From: Linyphia triangularis
Lineage: Eukaryota > Arthropoda > Arachnida > Araneae > Linyphiidae
Direction of reading: 5' to 3'
Length of the DNA: 64,000 nt
Assembly (NCBI GenBank): GCA_963978545.1
Contig: OZ021722.1
Location: forward strand, 6,033,201 to 6,097,200
Made by a program: the position numbers and the translations under genes. A model generated the notes under the pieces. It worked only from the letters and a program-made list of their open reading frames with translations. It had not been told where the DNA came from and ran no database searches. Position 1 is the first letter of the stretch. Every line of letters begins with the position of its first letter. Positions 32,909 through 44,010 of the stretch are shown piece after piece.

Positions 32909-33795
32909 CAACCTGGGTTCGGAGATTTTAAATTAAAAGCGGAACTTTCTTGCGTCCATCATGTATTATGTTTTGGGTAGTGAGAGAATTCAAAGAAAGA
33001 GAGTTGTTCTTTTCTGGTTCTTTCAAAATCCTTTTCGCCACCACACGATATCTTTCGCCTTTTAAAATATTTCTTGGCGAATAAGAGAATAACATTTAGA
33101 AAAAAAAAAATGTACAGAAAAAAACAAACATATTAAATGATCGAAAGATTAATGTTCCCTTGTGAAACTGACAGCTTTATTGTCCAAAGTGAAGGTTTTT
33201 TTCTCAAAAAATAAATAAATAAAATAAATGTTCCCTAGAAAAAGAGTGTAGGGTTTACGAAATTCTCGATTTTAGCGTTTTTCGCATCAGATAAAAATAC
33301 GATATCCAAGACACACCCAATTTTGGTATCGGTTTCGTAAAACCGAATATCTGACAAAAGGATGCTTCTCTAAAATGTCTCCATTGAAACTCTTTCATAA
33401 ACTATTTTGGGCGATTCGCTAATCCACGCACGAGACATTTTGGCTCTTTTTTTCAACTCGTAAACAAATAATAATTCTAAAAATTATGACTCTAATAGTT
33501 CTGTTGATATTTTATACAATACTTGCTGGTAGCAAAGTCATATTGAAAAATAACTATTTCAACTATTTCAAGTATGCATTTATAAGCCACCTGCACAAGG
33601 GTCACATCGGTGTACCATGTGTAGGTAAATAAAATAATAAAAAATGTAGATATATAAAATAATAAAAAATGTAGATATATAAAATTAATAAAGAAATAAA
33701 AACTTTAAATAATTATTTTCAATAGTTAAGACAATTTTTTCCCCGATTTAACTTTGCCACCAACTAGTATTGTATAAAACATCGACATAACTACT
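32909..33795. other. AT-rich spacer
   Basis: No gene. A short direct repeat of ataataaaaaatgtagatat occurs at about 33630-33680. Confidence 0.45.
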
Positions 33796-33977
33796 GCCGA
33801 ACAAACGGTATAGTGGATAGCGTGCTAGTCTCTACACCGCGAGGTTGCGGGTTCCGAGTCCCGTGTTGGCATGGATGTTTGTAAATGTATGTTGGCTTGT
33901 CTAATGACGAATGTTTCTGCGCATTATAGCCCTCGTGTTGCTGACAGCGCCAGATAATCTGAAAAACAACCAACCAA
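33796..33977 (+). repeat. SINE-1 copy (cluster copy a)
   Basis: Full-length copy with a slightly mutated head (gccgaacaaacgg). The target-site duplication is atcgacataactac. This is the first of three copies in head-to-tail order. Confidence 0.92.
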
Positions 33978-34010
33978 TCGACATAACTACGAGAATCATC
34001 ATAGTTTTAG

Positions 34011-34190
34011 GCCTACCAAACGGTATAGTGGTTAGCGTGCTAGCTTCTAGACCGCGAGGTTGCGGGTTCCGAGTCCCGTGTTGGCATGGATGTTTGTAAA
34101 TGTATGTTGGCTTGTCTAATGACGAATGTTTCTGCGCATTATAGCCCTCGTGTTGCTGACGGCGCCAGATAATCTGAAAAACAACCAACC
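34011..34190 (+). repeat. SINE-1 copy (cluster copy b)
   Basis: Full-length copy. It is followed by the same ~34-bp spacer (atcgacataactacgagaat, then catcatagttttag) that precedes it, so the spacer and SINE were duplicated in tandem (period about 214 bp). Confidence 0.93.
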
Positions 34191-34225
34191 AATCGACATA
34201 ACTACGAGAATCATCATAGTTTTAG

Positions 34226-34406
34226 GCCTACCAAACGGTATAGTGGTTAGCGTGCTAGCTTCTAGACCGCGAGGTTGCGGGTTCCGAGTCCCGTGTTAGG
34301 CATGGGTGTTTGTAAATTTGTGTTGGCTTGTCTAATGACGAATGTTTTGGCGCATTACAGCCCTAGTGTTGCTGACGGTGCCAGATAACCTGAAAACAAC
34401 CAACCA
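34226..34406 (+). repeat. SINE-1 copy (cluster copy c), joined to a LINE 3' end
   Basis: Third SINE in the cluster, with more point changes in its body (gttttggcgcattacagccc). Its tail runs (aaccaacca) directly into LINE coding sequence at about 34407 instead of into genomic flank. Confidence 0.9.
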
Positions 34407-34709
34407 GCAAAGGGCTCAAAACCGGGTTTGTCCCTTGACCTCCCGTGTGACAGACGTACCCGCACTGTTCTATCAAGGCTTGCTAGCGGTCACATCAAGT
34501 GCCTCACTTTCAACGAGGGTAGGAAAACCACCTGCACCAAGTGCCAAAATCATCAGGCCTCTCCTGAGCACCTCTTGGATTGCATGGGACTCTCTAAGGA
34601 GGATCTCTTTAGCAATCCTCTACTAGTCTTCCTTTTAGTCAACGAACTCGTGGATCTTGTCTGTTTCTATCAGTCAGTGAGGATTAGCAACAACCAACCA
34701 ACCAACCAA
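34407..34709 (+). pseudogene. LINE (jockey-like) ORF2 C-terminus and 3' end
   Basis: The plus frame at about 34410-34690 reads LPCDRRTRTVLSRLASGHIK, then CTKCQNHQASPEHLLDCMG and LSKEDLFSNPLLVF, VNELVDLVCFYQS. This is the cysteine/histidine tail (CxxC...H...C) found after RNase H in jockey-type LINEs. A stop is followed within a few bases by the (AACC)n tail at 34690-34710. The 5' part of the LINE is absent. The right flank, atcatagttttag (about 34711-34724), matches the sequence before SINE copies b and c, so the SINE+LINE unit may have been inserted as one piece. Confidence 0.88.
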
Positions 34710-34724
34710 CCATCATAGTTTTAG

Positions 34725-35685
34725 AATTCTAATTTGTATACGACTTGAAAAAAGGTCCACAATGTTACGTGCGTCAACCCAGAGAATTGCCTATTTCCGC
34801 CGAACTGTTTTCTTGAAGATTTATATCAGTTACATAGGACGTTATGAAACTATTACACTAACTATGTATTTTCATAATCATCGTCCTGTAGCCTAGGCCG
34901 TCCCTACTCATTTGTTATTCATAAGTTGAAAGTCATAGACAATCAACCAATAATCACCACTATTGAAACAAGTTAATTAGCTTCCTAACTTCATATTTGG
35001 AAAAGATAGCTACGAGTGGTGGTGGTTGCAAAGTCATTTAAAAATTCATGCCAACTTCAACTGTCAATACGATTTAATTTTTTTTTTAAAAAGGCAAACT
35101 GAAACTTATTGTGGTAAAAATTCACTCCTGAAATTTATTTTCTTTACGAAAAATGCATTTTTTCACCATAGTACAAAAACTGGAAACTTAACCATTAGCT
35201 GCAGTATGCAGTTTGACAGACCACGATCCATTTTTTTTTGTGGAATGCTTTCACTCCCTAAAATATTTCCTCTTTAACTTTTATATTAATTTTTCCGAAA
35301 CTATGTTTCTTAAATTTTAAATTTCTGTTCACAAATTTGGCACGTAATGGACAACTTGTTGCAATTGCTCCAAAAACATTATTAAACGACCCAACCACAG
35401 CAGTTAAAGATTAAGAGAAAATAGCAGAAAAAAAAAAAGTCAAACCAACCAGAAAAAAATTGCTTTTTATGTTTCGAAAACGAAAGAACGTTCGAACGGT
35501 CCGACCGGCTTTGGTCCTCCGATAGTGACGTCATGGTCATGCGTTTATTCATCGCGCAGATTTTATACTAATCTAAGAGATGTTGATTCAATCGGGTGTT
35601 GGCAGGTGGATTAATTAGTCATCAGAAGAGTTTATTGGCTACAGTCAAATAAAAAAAAATTAAATACTTTAAATAAAATTAGGGT
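34725..35685. other. AT-rich spacer
   Basis: No gene. A GC-richer patch at 35480-35540 (gaacggtccgaccggctttg, then gtgacgtcatgg) resembles a gene-flank or element end but has no coding frame. Confidence 0.4.
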
Positions 35686-35689
35686 TGTA

Positions 35690-36580
35690 GAATAATTCAC
35701 AACTTTCAATTACGTTATAATACTGACGTGGATTTGTGTCATTTGTCATTCTTATATTTTCATCATTTATTTAGTAAAACTGGCCAGTTTGCGATATTTT
35801 TTGCGATACATCTTGTATCGAATAAAAAAAGTAGCCAAATTGATGATTTGGTGATATGCTTCATTATACTTCTTATATTATCCTTTCTTATAAGTGAAAT
35901 TGGGGAGAGAAGAAACAAAGATGGTTGAGGAGGTATGCTCAAGGAAAGAGAACTCTGTGTTAAAGGCATTCGTTTTTCAACTTTTTTACTCCACTAAAGC
36001 ATTTTTACGGGAATTTCGGAGGTGGGGATGTTTAGAACACTTTAAGAGGCATTACCACAGCGATTTCGAACAAAATAGTTAGAGCCGTTTCGTAGCAATT
36101 ACTGAAAGACATGGTTTTTTAATGGCAGCTACTCTATGCGCAAGCGCGATTTTGACGAAAACACTAATGGTAATTCTCATTGTCACCACTAACCCATACA
36201 CCAAATTTGTACATCGTAGGTCAGTTTGTTCGGGAGTTTATGCTGACCACAAACACACAAAGATACATTTTTTTCTAGACAACTCTTTTGAAATCAGGTT
36301 GGTTGGTTGTTTTCAGATTACCTTGCGCCGTCAGCAACACGAGGGCCATAATGCGCCGAAACATTCGTCATTAGACAAGCCAACATACATTTACAAACAC
36401 CCATGCCTAACACGGGACTCTCAACCTCGCGGTCTAGAAGATAGCACGCTAACCACTATACCGTTTGGTCGGCCTTTTGAAGTCAGGATGTTCCAAAACG
36501 TGGAGAAAAAAAAATTATTTTTGATCGAATGCTATACTTTTATTACCCTTTGTATACATATTGGTAATTGAAAATTATAC
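35690..36580 (-). repeat. Family M repeat, copy 3 (with a SINE)
   Basis: Minus-strand copy running from the terminus (cacaactttcaattacgtta, about 35699) through cttataagtgaaattgggga, gatgtttagaacactttaag and gcgcaagcgcgattttgacg to tgtatacatattggtaattg (about 36551). A SINE-1 copy is inserted at 36297. Confidence 0.78.
36297..36473 (-). repeat. SINE-1 copy
   Basis: Minus-strand copy with a short deletion near the B box. The target-site duplication is cttttgaaatcagg on the left and cttttgaagtcagg on the right. It is inserted in family M copy 3. Confidence 0.93.
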
Positions 36581-37925
36581 AACCGTTTTAAATATAAAAA
36601 AAATATATTTTGTCTACTTCTCATTAAAACATGAATTTCATGTATTGAAATATGAGGATTCCTCTAGAGCGAGACGGAGGTGTAAATCTTTAGGGTTGTA
36701 GGGAGTTGCTCCAAAAGAGAAGGACACGTAGCTAAATTGAAATTTATTGTCGCTATGACAAGGAGGACCGCATTAAGGACAGCCTTTTTTTTTTTTTAAT
36801 CCAATAAATTTAATTCTCCGTAATGATTTAGTTTCTTTGCCCGTTATTCTCTAAAAACACACAAGCAGTTTCTAAAGCAGTTAACTGCGAAAGTTATTTT
36901 ATAGGCGAATAAAATAGTGTCTCTTTTCAGCATTATGAAAGACTTAACAAGTTCTTTCGAGAGCATTTTTTTCCCATTCTACTTGCACATCATTAGTGTC
37001 CCCATAAATTCAACTGAGTATTGCGCTAGGGGACGATATCAAATTTAATGATCTGCAGACCCCCAAGTCCCAAGCGTTTTATCGTCACTTGGACGATATT
37101 TTTGCGATGAACGGTTTATTTTATAGCAATTAATAGATGCATTTGTGTGACTTCCTTTTGATTAATGACGTTTGTTATTTAAAATACACTCGCCGTCTTG
37201 CTCAAATTAAAGGTGTTGAAAAAGACTGTACGGAATTTGTTGAGATGTATTGGAATTTTAATGGGACAAGAAATAAACGAAATGAAATTCGGAACTTAAA
37301 ATCGTTTGAATAAGTTGCGAAAGACAATTCCCGAATTTTTAAAATTTTTTTTTTATTCAATTGTAAATATTTCGAAAAGGCTATAAACAGAAAAATTGCT
37401 GCTCAAATAAATAAAAATTGCTGCTTTTTTTTTTTTTTTTTTTAAATTTGCAATCAAAGTTCGGCTGTTGTACGTTGGCTAGAAAACGATTTATTCGGCT
37501 CAAATTGAATGTGACGTCAAGGCTTCCCAAATATCTTGGCTTGAAATGCGGCCGCGGAAACCAGTTTTGCAAGTTTCTTGCAAATCACGCCAACCTGTAC
37601 GGGATATAGCAATGGTCTACCAACGCCAACTATTTGGCAGAAACCTCACGATAACCATAGAAACCGAAGGAAGCTTTGACGTCACAAAATTTTTTGAGTG
37701 TTTTGATTGGACTGGTTTTGGCTCGGTTTTGGAGCATTTTCTTTTCTTACTATTTAAGTAACTAATTTTCTTGAAGAATTTTTTATTAAATATTTGGAAT
37801 CAGAAAAAAATTCTTTATAATATAACATAATTTCGCTCATTTTAAAAAAAATGCGGGAATTGACCATTGCACTTCAAAGTTGACAATGAATACAAAGGAC
37901 TTATTGTGAAAAGTTAGTTTTCGTG
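36581..37925. other. AT-rich spacer
   Basis: No gene. About 37290-37530 is the inverse relative of 31435-31680. Poly-T runs occur at 36786-36799 and 37424-37443. The patch 37500-37760 is GC-richer but has no recognisable protein. Confidence 0.45.
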
Positions 37926-39414
37926 AGTTATTACTTTCAATTACCCATATGTATTACATAGGGTAAAGAAGGTATAGTATTTGGTCAAAATACAATTTTC
38001 GATTTATTATTGCATTTTTCCACGTTTTGGAACGTCCTGTTTTCAAAAAAGTGATCTAGAAAAAATTTCTGCCTGCGGTCAGCATAACTCATGAACAAAT
38101 TGACCTACGATGTTCAAATTTGGTGGGAGGGTTGGTGATTGCACAAGGACCTACCATTAAGGTTTTCGTTAAAATCACTCATGCCCATAGGGTAGCTTCC
38201 TTTGAAAAAAATTCGTGTTTTCAGTAATTACTACAAAACGACTCTAACGATTTTTGTCAAAATCGCCGTGGCAATGCCTCTTTTAAAGTGTTCTAAACAT
38301 CCTCAACCCCCGAAATTCCCGTAAAAATGCTTTAATGGAGAAAAAAGTTGAAAAGCGAATGTCTTTACACAAAGTTCTCTTTCCTTGAGCATACCTCATC
38401 ATTTATCGTTTTTTCTTCTCTCCTCGATTTTAATTATAAGTTGGTTGTATTCAGATTTTCTGGCGCCGCCAGCAACGCGAGGGCTATAATCAACACCACC
38501 TAAAGACAAGGCCTTACCACTTGTTTGTGACGTCATCACGAGAAGTTGGACTGTTTACGTTCATTGCGGTTTCATTATTTAGCATAGTTTGAAAACAACA
38601 TGAATAAGTTTTTTTGTTCAGAGAATTCCTTGCTAAATTTCAAATTGTTATACAGCATTTAAATATTCAATGTTTTTCATTCGATTTTCTATTACTAAAA
38701 CAAATATTTCCCAAGATAAAAGGTTTTAAAATAAAATTATATAAAACACAAAAATTTTCTATTTTTTGGCATTTATATATTTATTAATAGTGTAAATTTT
38801 ATTGAAGTTTTTATCACACAGATAATATGTTGAATTTTCATATCAATTTAATTGTTTACATATAAAAAGAACAAGGAACTGGGTTTAGAGTAATCAACTT
38901 TTTTTATTTACAATATTAACACATACAACACACACATTATTAACTTAACAGATATATTACATACCTGCCAACATTGACATTTTCAAATTAGTGCAATTTT
39001 TATGGAACAAATCATTAGTTAATAGGTCATCAAAATGCTTAAAAATAATTTGAAGTTTGGAGAAGAATTGATTTCTATCATTACAATTATAGTTATTTAA
39101 ATTCTCAATTAAAGTGGAAATTTTTCACAGCTGTTTACAATTGAAGGTATGCATATTAATTAAATTTGTTAATTGAACATTATCAATATAAATATTTAGT
39201 CAAAGTTTATCATCTTCTACTATTGATTTTGTAAAAAGATGTTCTGGGTTTAAAGTTAATTAAAACAACATCAATATTCCAGATTCTTTCAAATGTGACC
39301 ACCCAGCAGGTAAAGAAATGTTATTTACTTTTCACAGAGTTCTTCGAATGATGAAAATGTCATCCTTGTAAGCTTTTCCTTCATCTCTTGTAAACTTTCA
39401 GCAATTGCCTTTTA

Positions 39415-39631
39415 CAAATTAAAGTTCACAATCCACTCTTGCTTTTTAACCACGCTTTCTCTGATGTTTGAAGTAGATGATAAATAAGAAGGGCAGTTAG
39501 GGAAAATAGTTGGCACAGTATTATTTGTCAGGCGAGGGTACTTCAACGGAACATATTTTCTCTCCTGTCTTACTGTCAAAAGCCTCAGTAATTCTGCATA
39601 TATACTCATTTTGGAAGTGTGGAATACACAC
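39415..39631 (-). pseudogene. THAP domain, second exon (remnant)
   Basis: On the minus strand, a pyrimidine/TA-rich tract ending ttcctag (39632-39638) precedes the exon. Joined to the first exon, it gives SR-VCIPHF, providing the C-x-x-H pair that completes the zinc site. After a one-base frameshift it continues KYVPLKYPRLTNNTVPTIFP, whose TVPTIF is the AVPTIF box that ends THAP domains. The intron would be about 660 bp (39632-40291). Weak resemblance continues beyond 39415 toward 39280 (a QEMKEKL helix-like stretch, then LPAGWSHL) but is broken. Confidence 0.8.
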
Positions 39632-40291
39632 CTAGGAATATATATATATATACTTAAAATCAAGAAAAACAAGCTTAAGCATTCTTAAAATAGTTAAGTT
39701 TTTCGATAAATTATTTTAAGAAGAGGGGAAATAAATTATATTCACAAAATAAATTATACCGTTTCCACTAAGATGACACATTTTAAATATAAATGAGATA
39801 ATTAAGTCAAAATGTAGAAATAAATATATTCGTATACACATTTTAGCTAAATATCCAAGTCCGGTAAGGATTCTGGTTTGTTTTTGGAATTGTTTACATA
39901 AAACCGCGCCAAATTATGGCAACTAAAAGCAGTTCATTTGACATTAAAAAAAGGACATTTTTTGGCGAAAATCACAATGGCGCAAAATTCATACCGGACT
40001 TGGAATTTCAAACCATATTTTACTTTTATTACTACGGAATTATCGGTCAACAATTAAAAAAAAAAGTTAATCGAGTTAAAAAAAAATAGTAGAAATGCAC
40101 TACAGGGACTTGGCTATTTTTAGTAACTATTTGGAGCTAAAATAAACAGTTAAATACTAATTATGGTTGCTATAAAGCTGTTTAGAACACATTTAGTGTT
40201 ATAGTTTAATTAAATTTAAAAAGTTAAAAACACAAAAATGTATTATTAAAAACATTTATATAAGGTCAATGCGCCCAAGATTTGTACTTAC

Positions 40292-40450
40292 CCTTGAATA
40301 TTTTGAGGGTTTCAATCCTTTTCTGGTAATGGATTGGATCCATTTATGAAGCAGTTCCGTATCTTCGGGAAACTTAAAAATGGACACTTAGCTGTCTGGG
40401 TTGCGATTTCCACTACAACTAGTTACACAACAGGCATCATAGATGGCATT
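40292..40450 (-). pseudogene. THAP domain, first exon (remnant)
   Basis: Read on the minus strand: CCVTSCSGNRNP, a stop codon, then VSIFKFPEDTELLHKWIQSI and TRKGLKPSKYSR, followed by gtaagt (40286-40291). This matches the THAP zinc-finger pattern: a CxxxC pair near the N-terminus, an FxFP motif and a Trp about 10 residues later. A near-start ATG (about 40450) is out of frame by one base, and one in-frame stop follows NPDS, so the gene is dead. THAP domains bind the element's own DNA in P-type transposases. Confidence 0.8.
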
Positions 40451-41065
40451 CTTCTCAATAAAAACGATAAATAATAACGCTCGCAAATGGTTACTCAATT
40501 ACAAGTCTGTTGAAAGCTATAAATAAAAACGCTCACAAATATCTACCACCAAGCATCAACACCATTGCTAAGCCTAAATACGAATGTGCTCTACTGCTGA
40601 CATCGGAATGAAGTAAAGAAACTAGATCTAGCTGGTTCAGTATAACTTCTTGAGATGACGTCACGGCAACCAGAAGTGAGAGTGATTGGGCCTTGTACTT
40701 TAGGTGGTGTTGCTATAATGCGCCGAAACATTCGTCATTAGACAAGCCAACATACATTTACAAACACCCATGTCACGGGACTCGGAACCCGCAACCTCGC
40801 GGTCTAGAAGCCAGCACGCTAACCACTATACCGTTCGATCGGCATTTTAGTTATAAGAAAGGATAATATAAGAATGATTGATTAGTATATCGCCAAAATC
40901 ATCATTTTAGAGGTGTTTTACCCATACATGAATCATCACAAAAAGTATCGCCAAACTGTTCATTTTTACTAAATGAATGATAAAAATATAAATTCGGTAA
41001 ATGACACAAATCCATGTCAGTATTGTGATGTAAATGAAAGTTGCGCGATGTTCCACACCACCTTC

Positions 41066-42368
41066 CTAGTTTCCCCTCCCCCCCCCCCTTTTTTTCTTCT
41101 TTCTTCTTTCTCCTCAATTATACTATTTCGCTTGTCGCTTCTAAAGTACTGATTCTATCGCGAGATAGAATTACTGTTTCGCTGTGTTGCTGTCTTCATT
41201 TTCAAAACTGAATATACACGAAGACGATTGTGAGAATAGTCTTGAGGAACTTTTACTGTTAACAGGTTTCAGATCCCAGTTCTTTATTGGGGAACATATA
41301 ATCACGTTTCGGTACAGTTTAGATCTCTTTCAGCTCTAGGTTGAAAAATAAAACCAATTGCAACCAATCAACCATAACATAAGAAGTTTCGCCACTGAAC
41401 CATTTATCTGAATATTTTATCACAAGACGAAATCGCCAAAAGGAAAAAAAAAAATAATAATATTTTTAAAATCTTATTGAAAGCTTTAAAGACATGTAAC
41501 ACTTTTCGGATACATATTGAACTTTTTTTTCTCCGGGACTTTGAAGTTCTTGGAAAAGTGTCTTTATTTACAAAACTAGAAAAGCTCTTTAAAAACGGAA
41601 AGTTGTAGGATTACAAAAGGATATTTCTTTCTTTTTTTTCTTTCTTTTTTTTTCGTTTCAAAAGTGGTGGTAGCAATTTGTTGCGGATTTATAAGAACCA
41701 GGTGTATTTAAAAAGATTCTCTTTTTCGCGGGTGGATACGGCAAATATGTGTTTATCTCTTGAAAGTTTACGGAAAAAACTTGGTGACGAAATTAGTTGC
41801 TTGAATCGTAACATTAAATAAACGGAACTAAAAAATAAAAGAATAGCTTCTAAAGTAGGAATAATTTATCCAAAATATGCGATGAGAATCTTCAAATATA
41901 TTATTTTATTGTATCTGTTACTGGCAATGTAATAATCCAGCATTCTATAGAATTCCAAGGCATTTTATATAATACCCAGCGTTTAAAGCAAAGTATGAAA
42001 TATAATAATTATTCTATATATTACCTAAACATTTTATATAATATCTAGGCATTCTGTGGAATGATAAACGCTTTTTAAACAAACTATGAAAAAAGGGTCA
42101 TGATAAGGCTTTTTTTTTTTTTTTTTTTTATTAAAAGACGTCCTTACTTAAAAATACATATGTTATTTTGCAAAAATAATAATAGATATCCAATAAAAAA
42201 CTTTTATTTAAAATACGAAAAAAAATTAAAGGTGTAAAAACAACCTTTGTATTTCATATTAATAAAATAAATCTAAACCCACTTATTGTATCAAAAGAGT
42301 TAATAGTTTACTTATTTTCGATTTCAGTTAATTTTATCGCTATATATAATTCTCTTGCATGCCGCGTT
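41066..42368. other. AT-rich spacer
   Basis: No gene. A short C/T-rich tract lies at 41073-41115, and a poly-T run at 42113-42130. Confidence 0.45.
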
Positions 42369-42547
42369 GCCGACCAAACGGTATAGTGGTTAGCGTCCTA
42401 GCTTCTAGACCGCGAGGTTGCGGGTTCCGAGTCCCATGTTAGGCATGGGTGTTTGTAAATGTATGTTGGCTTGTCTAATGACGAATGTTTCGGCTCATTA
42501 TAGCCCTCGTGTTGCTGACGGCGCCAGATAATCTGAATACAACCAAC
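42369..42547 (+). repeat. SINE-1 copy
   Basis: Full-length copy. The flanking direct repeat cttgcatgccg is the target-site duplication. Confidence 0.94.
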
Positions 42548-42803
42548 TTGCATGCCGCACAAATTCAGCTGTATTTCTGTGAGCAGAATGACAACGACTT
42601 CAAACATCCCATCACAAATCTTCTAAATGGATTTTATGCATGAATTTCCAAATTCAGCGATCCAGCCAATCGCAATGCATCTTTTGAACTTTCACTAATG
42701 CATCTGGCAACAGGCAACAACTTGGAGCCACTATGTATTGCTTTTCTTATCATACTGATACGAATTATTCCCTGTTGAAATAGTATTGATTTAATATTTA
42801 TGA

Positions 42804-43705
42804 CTAGCTGAAAACCCGCGCTTCGCCACTCAATTTTAGCATGCGCAATATTTTAGCTGGCTTTGAGGCCTCACGTTGTGGAAATCTGTCATTCGTTTAT
42901 AGGTCCCAGTTTTTGGCGCTTCGCTCGCAGGAAGATTCACCGCTGAACAATTCATTGACTCATAAACACAGGCTTACTTCACTCGTTTACAGGTTCATTG
43001 CTATGCAAGCATAGGCACGCTTCACTCACTAAAATCTAATTGCTACACGTAAAGCCATTAATTTAAAAACAAATTAAAATGTTAACACTCTGTTTGTCAG
43101 TCTAATTAGAATGCCAAAACTACTTGTGTTGAAAATTTCAGAACTGTTGCCCGATTACAAATCGTTTTGTAAAATATTTATTAATTAATTAAAAATAATA
43201 ATTAAAAAAGGGATAATAATAGAAAAAATAATTAAAAAAAATAATAAAAAAAAAAAAAATTAAAAAATTTAAAATTCTATTTTTCAAAAGTCCAATTAGA
43301 AGGCCGAAACTACTTATGTTGAAAATTTCAGAGCTGTAACCCTATTAGAAGTCGTTTTGTAAAAAAATTTTTTAATTAATTTAGAAAATTAGTTTTAAAA
43401 AAAATAATCAATATTTTAAAATTCTGTTTTTCAAAACTATCAATTAGAAGGCTAAAACTACTTATGTGGGAAATTTCGGAGCTGTATCTCTGTTTAAGAT
43501 CACTTTGTAAAAAATAATAATAATAATAATAATAATTAAAAATGAAATAATTAAAATTTGAACATTCTGTTTGACATGTATGCAATAAGAAGGCGAAAGC
43601 TACTCATGCTGAAAATTTCAGAGCTCTACTCCAATTTTAAGTAGGTTTCTATACATCGCCAGGGGGAGCCACAGACAGACACTCAGCTTGTTTTATTATT
43701 GCTAG
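42804..43705 (+). repeat. Family P element, copy 2 (about 115-bp subrepeats)
   Basis: It starts gactagctgaaaacccgcgc / ttcgccact and then contains four or more subrepeats with attagaangccaaaactact, gttgaaaatttcagagctgt and ttttgtaaaa, each separated by A/T-rich filler that grows microsatellites such as (AAT)n at 43513-43536. The end is ccacagacagacactcagct (about 43670). The head motif ctagctgaatacccgtgct is common to several invertebrate repeat families, but I cannot name the class. Confidence 0.8.
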
Positions 43706-44010
43706 GTGAATACCCGTGATTCGCCACGAAATTTTACCATGTGCAATATTTTAGCCTGCTTTGAGGCAACGCGTTGCGGAAATCCGTCATTGGTGTATAA
43801 GCCCAAATTTTTTGGCGCTTCGCTCTCAGGAAGGTTCATCGCAACGCAAAATCGAGCTCGCTGAAAAAGTCATTGACACAAAAACACAGGCTTACTGAAC
43901 TCGTTGAAAGGTTCATTGCTATAGAAACATGAGCTCGCTTTTCTCGAGGAAAGGTTCATTGCTGCGTAAGGTCGCTTCAGACACTAAAAACTAATTGCTA
44001 CATAAAGCCT
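43703..44010 (+). repeat. Family P element, copy 3 (head only)
   Basis: It starts ctaggtgaatacccgtgatt immediately after copy 2 and repeats its head region (gtgcaatattttagcctgct, ggaaatccgtcattg, ttggcgcttcgctctcagga). The second head directly abutting the first suggests a tandem or nested insertion. Confidence 0.75.

Larger units (their letters stand above)
38491..40712 (-). mobile_element. P-type (THAP) DNA transposon, 2,222 bp
   Basis: The ends CAACACCACCTAAAG...CTTTAGGTGGTGTTG form an inverted repeat that continues (with one inserted base) to about 24 bp. A second inner inverted repeat, gtgacgtcatcncnagaagt plus t, lies at 38527-38547 and 40644-40664. The host SINE sequence ctataat is duplicated on both sides (38484-38490, 40713-40719). 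Terminal plus subterminal inverted repeats and a 7-8 bp duplication are the plan of the Drosophila P element, and the interior encodes a THAP zinc finger. It is shorter than usual P elements, and I see no RNase H-like catalytic core, so it is probably an internally deleted copy. Confidence 0.85.
38441..40843 (-). repeat. SINE-1 copy split by a DNA transposon
   Basis: The SINE tail and body (38441-38490) and the rest, including head and B box (40713-40843), are one minus-strand copy. The outer direct repeat ttttaattataag / ttttagttataag is the SINE target-site duplication. The gap is exactly the 2,222-bp element at 38491-40712. Confidence 0.93.
37930..41065 (+). repeat. Family M repeat, copy 4 (outermost layer of a nest)
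   Basis: The left part (37930-38440) begins ctttcaattacccatatgta and contains cgttttggaacgtcctgttt, gttcaaatttggtgggaggg and aaagtgttctaaacatcctc. The right part (40844-41065) contains tatcgccaaaatcatcattt and ends gttgcgcgatgttccacacc. A SINE-1 sits between them, and a P-like transposon sits inside that SINE. Confidence 0.82.
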
